64,000 nt of DNA, from positions 1,674,001 through 1,738,000 of the forward strand of contig JABYQN010000005.1 of assembly GCA_022606135.1 (NCBI GenBank). The letters run 5' to 3'. The DNA comes from Fomes fomentarius. Its lineage: Eukaryota > Basidiomycota > Agaricomycetes > Polyporales > Polyporaceae. Numbering within the stretch: the first letter of the stretch is position 1; the number at the start of each line of letters is the position of its first letter. The position numbers and the translations under genes were made by a program. Shown one piece after another: positions 24,492 through 33,875 of this stretch. Under the pieces are notes generated by a model. It searched no databases and was not told the origin of the DNA. It worked only from the letters and a program-made list of their open reading frames with translations.

Positions 24492-24920
24492 ACGTTTCTG
24501 GATCTCGTCCTGCATTATCTCATCCACGGTGGTACTATGTTCATTATGTGATGTATTTGTCTCATGCAATAATGCCAACCACCATGACATGCCGTCCTGC
24601 ATCGCACAAAAAGTCTGATCTTCTTCTTTTTCGATAAGTCTAATTGAGAACAGTATTGCCGAGAATCGTTTCCTGTGCGGAGCTCCTCGAGTGTAGGTAG
24701 AGAGTGCGGGAGACAGTGACTACGAGGAGACTAACCGCGTGGCCGATAGATCACAGCGCTGGGTTGACTGGATGATCGCAATTTCGGGAGTCGCACGAAT
24801 GCACTTGCCACAATTCCAAAAATGGCATGGGAGCTAGAACATTCTGGGAAAGTTCGTGCGCTTGCAGCCACCATAAATCCCGACCGTGTCGTCTGCTCAT
24901 CGTTGAAAGCAATAGCTATC
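24492..24920. other. Intergenic, 429 bp
   Basis: 3' flank of RPS18 and 5' region of the next gene. The downstream reading frame stays open back to an ATG at 24822, so part of this stretch may be coding. Confidence 0.45.
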
Positions 24921-26147
24921 ATGACGACCACAGCCTGGGCAAACCCTCACCAGCTTCACCCGTGGTTTCGCATGCCTTCTCAGAAACGCAAAGATCTCAG
25001 CGACGAGGACGAGGACGCGCCGTCTCCGTTCTACGGGCGTCGGTCCATTTCCCCTGCCCCAAGTCCCAAACGGCGCAGGTGCGACGTTCTCGAGAATGGT
25101 ATGTCGCAACTGACGTTGGACGGGCGGTCCATCGCACCATCAGCACCATACATCCTCGCTAGCGTCACCGGCGCGCCGACGACCACCAGCTACACCGCAC
25201 CGATCGTCCAGTACCCGACGGACATACCACCGACGTCACAGCCAGCATGGACGGACGCGTCCTATGCCTATGCGCCTCGCGTCACGCATATACCAACAAA
25301 CGTGGCGACGGCTGTCGTCTTGCCTGGATCTGTAGAGGAGCCGATCTCGCCGCCGGAGACGGGTGCGGAGGAGACGGAGGAGCGGGACGTGTCGATGAAG
25401 GGCCCGTCGTGGTATGAAATCGAGAAAGACCGTACGTCCGCTTCTTCCTTGCCTTCGTCCCCTTCCCCCTCTACGCGTATCTCCGCGGTCACTTGCCCGC
25501 CCCCCTCCCATCGTCCGTCCCCCTCCCATCGTCCGTTCCCCTCCCATCGTCCGTCCCCTAGTAGTGCACCATCGTCCCGGAGACCGCTGTTCCGCACTCA
25601 TTCCCGTCCTCCCGGTCCTCCCGTCGCTGACGAGTCCTCGAACGCCACAGGCATAGTAATCACCGACCTCGAGGACTCGGACACTGAGGACGAGAACACC
25701 CCGCCCCTACCTCTGCCTCCAAACGGCGCAGCATCGAGGGACGCCAGCGCGCCGGACCGTGACATCGACAAGTTCACCATCTCGTCCGCGCTCCTGGACC
25801 GGCTTCCGAAGCCGCACCGGGACGCGCTCGTCTTGCGCGCGCTGGACTCGGAGCCCAGCCCGAGCACCGCGCTCGTGCTCTATCGCCCGCCACCAATGGT
25901 ACCGCTGGACACATCGAAGGAGGAAGACACGAACGCGTCGAACGCGGACGTGACCTCGGCGAAAAACCGGAGAAGAACAGTAGAAGATGCGGGTGGAGAA
26001 GAAGTTCTAGGTACGACGAATCCGATGGAGGAGCCAATGGGAGAGGAGGAGGTGCCGATGGAGGACACGCGTCCGTGTACGCCAATGGTGTTAGAGTTGT
26101 CGGTAGACGATTCTACAGACGAGCCAATGGACATTGAGATGCTCTGA
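24921..26147 (+). CDS. Unknown basic/acidic, probably nuclear protein
   Basis: The ATG at 24921 is chosen because the next residues are basic and low-complexity; 24822 and 24972 are alternatives. The early block MPSQKRKDLSDEDEDAPSPF, then SPKRRRCDVLENGMSQLTL, suggests a nuclear localisation signal. An intron is likely at 25432-25650 (219 nt, GTACGT donor, CTGAC branch site). Removing it joins WYEIEKD to RIVITDLEDSDTEDE, while the retained form adds 73 Ser/Pro/Arg-rich residues without a stop. The C-terminal part has HRDALVLRALDSE and an acidic Met/Glu-rich tail. I do not recognise a domain. Confidence 0.65.
   Translation: MTTTAWANPHQLHPWFRMPSQKRKDLSDEDEDAPSPFYGRRSISPAPSPKRRRCDVLENGMSQLTLDGRSIAPSAPYILASVTGAPTTTSYTAPIVQYPTDIPPTSQPAWTDASYAYAPRVTHIPTNVATAVVLPGSVEEPISPPETGAEETEERDVSMKGPSWYEIEKDRTSASSLPSSPSPSTRISAVTCPPPSHRPSPSHRPFPSHRPSPSSAPSSRRPLFRTHSRPPGPPVADESSNATGIVITDLEDSDTEDENTPPLPLPPNGAASRDASAPDRDIDKFTISSALLDRLPKPHRDALVLRALDSEPSPSTALVLYRPPPMVPLDTSKEEDTNASNADVTSAKNRRRTVEDAGGEEVLGTTNPMEEPMGEEEVPMEDTRPCTPMVLELSVDDSTDEPMDIEML
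25501..25558 (+). repeat. Three tandem 18-bp pyrimidine-rich repeats
   Basis: Three near-identical copies of about CCCCTCCCATCGTCCGTC lie inside the probable 219-nt intron of the unknown gene. If translated they give PSHRPSPSHRPF-type repeats. The repeat probably explains why this intron is longer than its neighbours. Confidence 0.75.
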
Positions 26148-26639
26148 CCGGCCAATCATCGCGTCGAGCCTGGTTTGCTCCCTTAATAACGGACAGCCGT
26201 GTAAGTACGGCAGAAGAGCGCGCTATTTTATTGGTTAATGTGGATCTGATACTGTGACAGCACTATGTACTGTAACTTGAGGACAATGGGACGGGACAGG
26301 ACTCGCCACTAAGAGGCTCTATGGGTTTTGGTTTTAACACAAGATGAGGTACGCGAAGCAACGGGAGTCTAGAGGACAGAGACGATAGCGGGAGGACGAA
26401 CATCAGAGGGAAGCAAAATAGCAAAAGTTAACTGAATAAGTAAAACCGAAGGGGATGGGAGGGTAGACAAGGAAGGCGGCAAGGAATTCGAGAGAAGATA
26501 AACGGTACCACACCTAACGTACACACGCGTTGAGCACTTCTCATCGGGGTGAACCCGCTCGTATAACCAAGATAACTGCTAGGAAGGCTGCTAGGAAGGG
26601 GGAAGAAGGGCGAAAGGGCAGGGAGGAGGAGATTTGGGC
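26148..26639. other. Intergenic, convergent 3' ends, 492 bp
   Basis: Tail-to-tail region between the unknown gene and HAP2; purine-rich near 26460-26640. No gene. Confidence 0.55.
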
Positions 26640-28377
26640 TTATTTCGAGTTTGACGCGTTGGCGGACGCGCTTCCGAAGCGCATGAGATGCTCGCTCCCT
26701 CGTCGTTGTAGATCGCTCTTGATGCCTTCCGACGAGATGTTCATGACGTGATGGTCAACGCCGCCGTAATTTCCTGGAACTGCAACCGGTCGCTCCTGTC
26801 TGTTCATGAAAGATGCGTGATGGCGGGCATGTGCATGGGGGTGAGGGACATGATGCATCTGCATGGCAGCGTGGTACGGCGCCCGAAGAGGAATAGAGGG
26901 CGCAGCCGCCTGAGGTTGTTGGGTCTGCGCGGACGCGGCCGCTACCCCGGGCTGGCCAGCATGCATATGGACAGCTGGTCCTGGTTGACCTGCATGCGTG
27001 TGCGCGTGCGCGTGCCCGCCCATGGGACGGTGAGTACCCGCAACGGTGGTCATAGTGCGACTATGATCATGTAACGGTTGAGCACGTTGCTGGAACTGGC
27101 CTGGACTCTGCACGTGATCGAACGGGTTCATAGAGTCCGACTGGGGGGATAGAGGCATGGACGCAGAGGGATGGGACATGGAGGGTCCGAAGCCGATGTT
27201 CATGAGGTTGACGGATGCTGCACTGTGCCCGAGTTGTGAATCAAATGGGGATTGAACGGGTTGAGGGGGGTTAGGCGATTGAACAGGAGCAGGAGGCATG
27301 GATGACGGCTTGGTTTTTGGTTGCGGCGTTGACTGCTGCTGCGGCACGAGAGGCGTTTGTTGTTGAGCCTGGAGCTTTGATTGGAGCTGGGGCTGGAGCG
27401 TCGAGGCGGGCTGAGGGCGGGGCTGCAGTAAGGGCTGGCCTGGGGCAACAGCGGGAGGGCGTATCTCACGCTGCTTATCGGCCTGTTGAGGGGGAATCGG
27501 AAGTTGAGGCTGGGGCTGGGGCTGGTGAGGAGGCGGGGCCGGAGCAGGTTTCGTGGCCTCGATAGGGCTGTCTATATTCATTTCCATATCCCTACTAGAT
27601 TCACCCATGGCATCATCATCGTCCTCACCCTCGCCGTCGACCGACGCCGATGCGGAGGGCCCAGCTTCTGCCTCCTGTTGAGCCTTTTGGGCCGCAATCT
27701 CCTCCGCGGTGAGGAAACGACCTCCCGGACCGCGGGGGCGACGCATAGCGTGCTTGTGACGGGATTCATGGAGATATGGCTGCAGAGCAGTTCAGCGAAT
27801 GGAGACGATAATGAGGATCAGACAGGGCGCACCTTTCTCTGTTTGGCGAGTTTGTGAACTTCCTCCAGACGCGCACGGGCAACACGCCTTTTGAGAATGC
27901 GATAGTACTGTTTGGCATTCACGTAGAGGGGTTCTTCGTCCATAGGGGTGTCATCCTGGATTTGATCCACGGGCGGGTCAGGCTCTCGCGGCTGCTGAGG
28001 CAGGGGCTGGGACTCAGGTTGAGGAGTGGGCTGGGGAAGATGGTGCTGGAGGAAGAGGTGGGGGGAATGCGGGATGGGCGTGGTCGCCGGGGAAGGGCCT
28101 GGTGAAGGGTGACGGGAAGCATGGGGGTGTGCGTGCGGGTGGGGATGTGGATGGGGGTGCTGGTGCTGATGAGGATGGGGGTGAGGGTGCTGAAACTGGT
28201 GCTGGGGATGCTGCTGGTGCTGGTGGGGGTGCTGGGGGTGATGCTGCTGCTGGTTGTAGAGCGCGTAGAGGGGGTTGGGAGCTGTGGGAGGTTGTTTGTG
28301 TCAGGCGGGGGGCGAGAAGGGGAAGACGTACGATAGTCGTGGTAGGGGTTGGAATTGAAGAGGTTGACGGGGTCCAT
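26640..28377 (-). CDS. HAP2: CCAAT-binding complex subunit HAP2 / NF-YA
   Basis: Three exons, 28377-28332, 28281-27833 and 27779-26640, encode 544 residues. The core spans intron 2: PLYVNAKQYYRILKRR and ARLEEVHKLAKQRK (association with HAP3/HAP5), then PYLHESRHKHAMRRPRGPGG (DNA contact) from about residue 166. HAP2/NF-YA gives the trimer its CCAAT specificity; in fungi the complex controls respiration, iron and nitrogen genes. Before the core lies a striking His/Gln/Pro tract of about 70 residues, read only when the 50-nt intron 1 is removed. The C-terminal two thirds is Gln/Pro/His-rich, as in activation regions, and makes this protein longer than most fungal HAP2. Confidence 0.96.
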
Positions 28378-28542
28378 GATTACTGGGATGAGTATGTGAT
28401 TGGCCGAGCTCAGATGCTGAGCCTGACCAACCAGCTGCAACGTCCCTTCGCCCAGTAAGATGTCGTCGCGCCTCTCCGGTCCCGATTGGTCACACCCTCC
28501 CTTGCCTTTTCTGGAAACCGCTCTTCGCCACCTGCCACCACC
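28378..28542. promoter_or_regulatory. Divergent HAP2/THO1 promoter with two CCAAT boxes
   Basis: Only 165 bp separate the two ATGs. CCAAT boxes, read on the HAP2 strand, lie at 28403-28399 (GGCCAATCAC) and 28489-28485 (GACCAATCGG), about 22 and 108 bp upstream of the HAP2 ATG; the first may fall in the 5' UTR. HAP2 encodes a CCAAT-binding subunit, so direct autoregulation is possible. Confidence 0.6.
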
Positions 28543-29561
28543 ATGGACTCCAAGCTGCACGTCCCTCCACCCTCCCCCGCTCCCCTCTGCTCACCTATCT
28601 TTCAACAGGAAAGCACTCAAGGTCGTCGACCTCAAGGACATCCTTGCAAAGGCCGGCGTCGCCATCGGCAAGGCCAACAAACCAGACCTCATTGCCAAAA
28701 TCCTTGCCTCATCGGAGGCGGTCGCGGTCTATAACAAGAACTACGGCGGCCCATCAGCGGACTCTGTCCAGAGTGCGTCAGCGGCATCTACGGGAGTACA
28801 AGAGCAGTTGGCGGCCGTATGTAGCTTCCCTTCACCTCTCTTCGTTTGCTCAACTGTCCCCTCACGTCGCGTTCAGCCACAGCCACCGAAAGCGTGCGTT
28901 CAGCTCTCCTGTTCTTTTCTGCTTCCTCCTAACTTGAGCTCCCAGTTCGGCACCAACGTCTACTTCACAATCACCCAAGGCTACGACCGCGTCAGCTCCT
29001 TCCTCTAAGTCTGTCTCGAGAGCTGCTCCCGAACCGGTAGGCGCCACTCCTTCGTCTTGTCAACCCATCGTAGTGACAGGCGGAACCAAGGATATTGCAA
29101 CCGCGAGTCCGACCTCGTCTTCTCAGCCGTCCGCAGCAGCCGACGAGTCAAAGAAGACACCAGAAGACGAGGAGGCCGAAAGGCGCAAGGCGCGCGCAGC
29201 GCGGTTTGGCATCCCTTTGGTGGAGCCCAAGGCAGCTCCCGCGCAGAAGAACGGTAAGGCCGCTGCCAACGGTAAGGTGGCGAAGACTGGGGTTCCCGCA
29301 GAAGTAGGTGCACTTCCGTGCCTCTCAGGACGCGTGAGCTCATTGTTCGGGTCGCTTCCGCATGCTACACAGGACCTGGGGAAACTCGCTGCACGCGCTG
29401 CACGATTCGGTGTCCAAGCACCATCAGCACAGGCGACGGCCACGACGAAGACTAACGGCAAGAAGCGGCCTATACCACCAGAGCCTGTTGATGAGGAAGA
29501 GCTTGCTCGGAGGAAGAAGCGTGCGGAGAGGTTTGGCATGCCCGTAGTAGTGAGTACTTGA
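28543..29561 (+). CDS. THO1: SAP-domain protein, THO1/SARNP family
   Basis: Exons about 28543-28556 (or -28560), 28609 (or 28622)-28816, 28877-28893, 28946-29303 and 29373-29561. The N-terminal SAP motif is VVDLKDILAKAG followed by KANKPDLIAKIL. The C-terminal part has three basic RAxRFG modules (ARAARFGIPLVE, ARAARFGVQ, KRAERFGMPVV), the signature of the Tho1/MOS11/CIP29 group. These proteins bind RNA/DNA and act in mRNP assembly and mRNA export with TREX and the Sub2/UAP56 helicase. The first junction is ambiguous: a GT donor at 28561 gives MDSKLHVVDLK, whereas a GC donor at 28557 with the better acceptor at 28608 gives MDSKLKALKVVDLK, closer to relatives as I remember them. Confidence 0.82.
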
Positions 29562-31225
29562 GTACTATCCCTCAACGCGCATACATCGTGTTCACCATCT
29601 TCTCGCTAGGGCGTCTGATGCCTCTGTCTATTCTATCTATGCGTGATATGCACGCTTGTCCACGCTATCGCTTACGATGCCTTGTAATGTACTTTGCTGT
29701 GTTCTGTGTGAGGATGGTTGACGGACGATATGTTAGTGATGATTGATGTTCAATAATTGTTAGCTACATACATGCGTTGGATGACCGTCCTCTGCTGCAC
29801 ATGAGTGAAGATTCCACATATTTCACAATCGTACCACAAGTAACGCATTGATTTGAAGTCGTAGGTGAGCGCATGTGGCACATGTACGTCCACTACGGCG
29901 CTGATGTCTTGTTCTACGCCTTTGAAACCCATCCATCAACCAAGATACCCAAGTCCTCCCCGAACGTACTCACGTTGAGCAACATGGCGGGGGCCATTTC
30001 ACCGTATTGTCTCGTTGATATCGACTGAACCCGCGCAGGATCATCCATATGTCCCTGTCATGGTCGAGATCGACTCGAAGTATGAAACCCTTGAGGGCGC
30101 CGCAAACCCGGCCGTCGCTCGCATGCAAGAGCTCTAGCGGGTGTCACATCTGTGATCCAACTCAACGACAGCCATGGATCCCTGCTGTTCCCGCAAGGAC
30201 ATTCAGTTTCGTGCCCGCAATAGCATTCGTGCCAGACCAAGCCCAACAGACGATGCCCGTGCGGCGCGCTCAAGCACGGTGTCGCCGGGTCTCCCCAAAC
30301 AGCATGAAATACGGATCAAGCCGCTCTCGGACCCCGCTTCCGCTGAAGCTCAGTATGTGATCGCTCTACTATCGATCGACACAGACGCTTCGGTCCCTGA
30401 TGGATGTGGTATGTATATCTGCGATGAAGACTACACAGCTTGACTCACGCATTGCGATAACCTTGTGCTCAAGTGACAACATCTACCACTTCCCAAGTAC
30501 CTGACTGCGCTCTCAGCGGGTGTCCATATTTACTACCCTGGTTCCTGAGGTCCAGTGAGGAGCTGGTGATGCTGACGCAAAAGGAGCTCAAATCCTTCAC
30601 TCCTTTAAGCACAACGGGTTCATATGCCCGTCTAGATCCCAATGCACAACTCTAGAGAGTATCCAGATGGGAAAAGAAGCCGTGCGAAGGAGTGCGTCTT
30701 CGTTGGACACCGGCTCAAAGTCGTTCTTTAAGTTACCCCTTCCCGCTCCGTGTGAACAGTGTCATACCGGGATTCATTCGATTAATAATACTCATGGACT
30801 ATGCCGTACCCGGTACGCTTCACTTTGTCTTCGTGACTAACCTACCAACACTTATATGGCAATACACCGCAGACTCATGTAGCGACACTTCATACAACCT
30901 TCACAGACTTGTGATATATCATCATGGTGCTCCTGGTACCTGTGACATCCTAGAGTCCAGCCGGCCGGCGCCCAAAAAGCCGCAAGACTGCAGGATTGAC
31001 CATGAGTCAATCAGAATGGTTGGGCGGCGATGGGACATGACATCTCTGAGTCGCCTAACTCTAAGTGATTGTAGCGACTTCAGATTGGGCAATGTACTGT
31101 TGTGCAACCCACGCCCGCCATGCAGGCCGTCTGTCTTGTAGCTCGGAGCTCCGGAATGCTACACAAGGAGCCGCCTGCGTGTGTAAGCTGGACCCGCACT
31201 GACCAGAGTGATCCGTACGTGCAGC
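29562..31225. other. Gene-poor region, about 1.7 kb
   Basis: Many short frames broken by stops on both strands. Some stretches (30040-30360) look like decayed coding sequence because of their GC-rich third positions, but I cannot assign a family. It ends next to the GMC relic, so gene decay here is plausible. Confidence 0.45.
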
Positions 31226-31430
31226 ATGACCGTCAAGACTAACCTCACAGCGGAACAATTTGCAACGACCCCGTTCGATTACATTGTGGTTGGTGGTGGG
31301 ACGGCTGGTATTGTTGTAACAGCTTGGTGCGGCTCACACTACGTCCCGAGGAAGGATGGCGGCGCCCGAGTCGTGGATCCTGGGTGTATGGCACTGCGAA
31401 TGTCCGCGTAGTGAGTCCTTTCGGACCACT
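31226..31430 (+). pseudogene. GMC oxidoreductase relic with internal deletion
   Basis: The first 30 codons read as the start of a glucose-methanol-choline oxidoreductase: LTAEQFATTPFDYIVVGGG, then TAGIVV, the FAD-binding GxGxxG region. Within about 15 codons the sequence jumps to the C-terminal GMC signature: PRKDGG, VVDP, and after a one-base frame change VYGTANVRVV. The roughly 500 residues normally lying between these motifs are missing, so the gene cannot be functional. The intact family comprises secreted FAD enzymes such as aryl-alcohol and glucose oxidases, which supply hydrogen peroxide in wood-decay fungi. Confidence 0.72.
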
Positions 31431-31977
31431 TTTATTCTGCATCCGACTACCAATGGCTCATTGCTGTCCGGAGCATTCTTAGTTGAGGCCTCGATTTTGC
31501 CCTTGGTGAGCTGTGTTTGTTATTATATCAAGCAACAGGCGTGTTTTGTAAGCAAATATCCGCTCACACCCAAGCGATTGTATATGCGCTCGCTGACAGA
31601 GTCATTCGTGGCTTGTGAACTGTGAACTAACATCCTTGGTAGTAGCTTTCCTTGAAGTTCAGCAAGTCTTGTACTGTGTATGTATGATCGACTCGCAGCT
31701 CTTAATAGAAGTTCAGCCTTATAAACATGAAAGTGTCCGTATGGGGAGTACACATCCAATGCCGCTTGAATGTTCAGAGTGCATTGCAAGTACTATGATA
31801 GAGCGCCCTAAGCCACACCTGTCAACTCGTCCGCTTGACTCGGGCTTGCCATCCAGTCACGTGTACTACGATCGCACAGAGTTTTGTAATCATTATTGAG
31901 CCCTTCATAAGGCCACTTTTTTCGGTGCTGAGACTCCTCTTACCTTCATCTCAAGTCTTGCAGATACGATCACCACT
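31431..31977. other. Intergenic, 547 bp
   Basis: Between the GMC relic and REI1; AT-richer than the surroundings. No gene seen. Confidence 0.5.
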
Positions 31978-33546
31978 ATGGCCGACATCCTCGTGGCTCA
32001 ACCGGTCCCTCAAACCAACCTGTACACATGCATCTCATGCTCCATCGCCTTTCACACTGCGCAGGACCAGAGTAAGCATTGCCTGCATCATTCGCATGAA
32101 AAACATACTGACTTACAGGTTAGGGGAGCACTATCGCTCTGATCACCACAGATACAACATGAAAAGACGGGTGGCAGGCTTGCCACCCGTCGGTGCCGAT
32201 CTCTTTAACCAGAAGGTATTGGAGAGGAGGGCAGAGACCGCGATCATGGCATCTCCGAAGGGTTCGTCCTGTGACATCTGCGGGTACGTTTCAAACGTCG
32301 AGAGCACACTCTAGTAATCGCTTACTGTCCCCCCTGCAGGAAGAACTACACGACAGAGAACGCGTACAGGTCCCACCTCGCCTCCAAAAAGCACAAGGAG
32401 AATGAATTGCGTGGTGTCTCGAAGGCAAAATCCCGTACCGAGGCCCCTCCAGCTCCCGAAGAGACCGCCAGCGCCGAACCCGTAGCAGGGCCTTCCTCTC
32501 AGCCGGCCAAAGACGACACCAACGTCGCAGAGGTCACTTCTCAGTTGCGAGGCGTCGCTTTACGGGCAGACGAAGACGCAACCGAGGAAGAGATCAACCA
32601 GACGATAGACGAGAAGATCGCGGCAGCCCGCGCCCGTCTCTCCCCAAACCAGTGTCTCTTCTGCACGACCCCGGCCTTCGCGTCGCTCGAGGAGAACCTC
32701 GAGCACATGTCCGTCGCACATTCGTTCTTCGTCCCCGACGCCGAGTTCCTCGTCGACCTCGTCGGGCTCATCACCTACCTCGGCGAGAAGACCGCGGTCG
32801 GCAACACGTGCATATACTGCAACGCCGACTTCCGCACGCTCGACGCCGTCCGGAAACACATGCACGATAAGGGGCACTGCAAGATCGCGTACGACTCGGA
32901 CGAGGAGCGGCTCGAGATCTCGGACTATTACGACTTCTCCGCGTCTTACCCAGACGCGGAGGAGCGGAGGGCGCGCAAGGCCGCGCGCGCCGCGAGGAAG
33001 GCACAGAAAGAGGCGGAGCGGCGCAAGAAGGCGGAGGAGGAGCAGAACGAGGGGTGGGAGGACGTGGATGTGGACGAGGATGAAGAAGGTGGCGAGGTCG
33101 ATGAGATCGTCGACGAGGAGGGGTCCGCGAGTGACCACGAATCAGACGAGGACTCGCTCCCTGACGACCAGGTCACGTATGGCGACACAAGCTACGAGCT
33201 CGTCCTCCCTTCGGGCGCGCGCATAGGACACCGTTCGATGCGTCGGTACTACGCGCAGTCCTTCCCCGGTGCCCCGAGAGGCGGGAAGCCCGAGGACCCC
33301 AATTCCGGAGCTGCCCTCGTCCGCCGCCTGATTGCGGACAAGAACTCCGCGCTCGTGCCGATGAGAGGAGGCTTCGGCGCGTTTGGGAAAGGCACAGACG
33401 TAGTGAAGGCGAGGAATGCTGGAGAGGCGCGAGAGGCGGGCCGCCATGTGCGTGAGCACAGGGACCAGCGGCGCAAGGAGGAGTTCAAGACCAAAGTCGG
33501 CTTCATCCACAACTCGCAGAAGCACTTCCGTGCACAGATTTTGTAG
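31978..33546 (+). CDS. REI1: Cytoplasmic 60S maturation factor REI1/ZNF622
   Basis: Three exons, 31978-32071, 32124-32283 and 32340-33546, encode 486 residues. Four C2H2-type fingers are visible: YTCISCSIAFHT with H..H, CDICGKNYTTENAYRSHL, CLFCTTPAF with HMSVAH, and CIYCNADFRTLDAVRKHM. YRSDHHRYNMKRRVAGLPP after finger 1, the YYDFSASYPD block, and the C-terminal VGFIHNSQKHFRAQIL are typical of Rei1. The protein helps release Arx1/Alb1 and inspects the nascent exit tunnel in late 60S maturation in the cytoplasm. The acceptor at 32123 (not 32118) is needed to avoid an immediate stop. A long charged coiled coil lies at about residues 325-370. Confidence 0.95.
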
Positions 33547-33875
33547 GTATTGCATCGACGCATGTGTCGCTGGCGCTTGCATTGGAGACCAGATTTGCAT
33601 GCATCCTTTCACGTCGTCTATTATATCTCGTACCTACTGTATGTGTACCATACTATGAAGGGGGCCCGCTAGACAGAGGGACAATCAGTAGAAATGACAA
33701 CGCACCGTCATGGCGAAGAATGCGTTATGTATAGAGGAAAATGTGAGCGAACGACCTGAAGGTCGATCTTGCAGTCATGGGTATGTATGTAAAGACCAGA
33801 GGCATAGGTAGGAGGATGACAATGCGACGAAAGCGAGTTCAATTGCAAACCAACAAAGAGTTCATGAAAAATAGA
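33547..33875. other. Intergenic, convergent 3' ends, 329 bp
   Basis: Tail-to-tail region between REI1 and RAX2; holds both 3' UTRs. No gene. Confidence 0.6.

Noticed and set aside
29041..29076. Short intron in the THO1-like gene with GTAGGC donor
   Set aside because: Only 36 nt and the downstream frame is continuous without it, so I treat it as exon.
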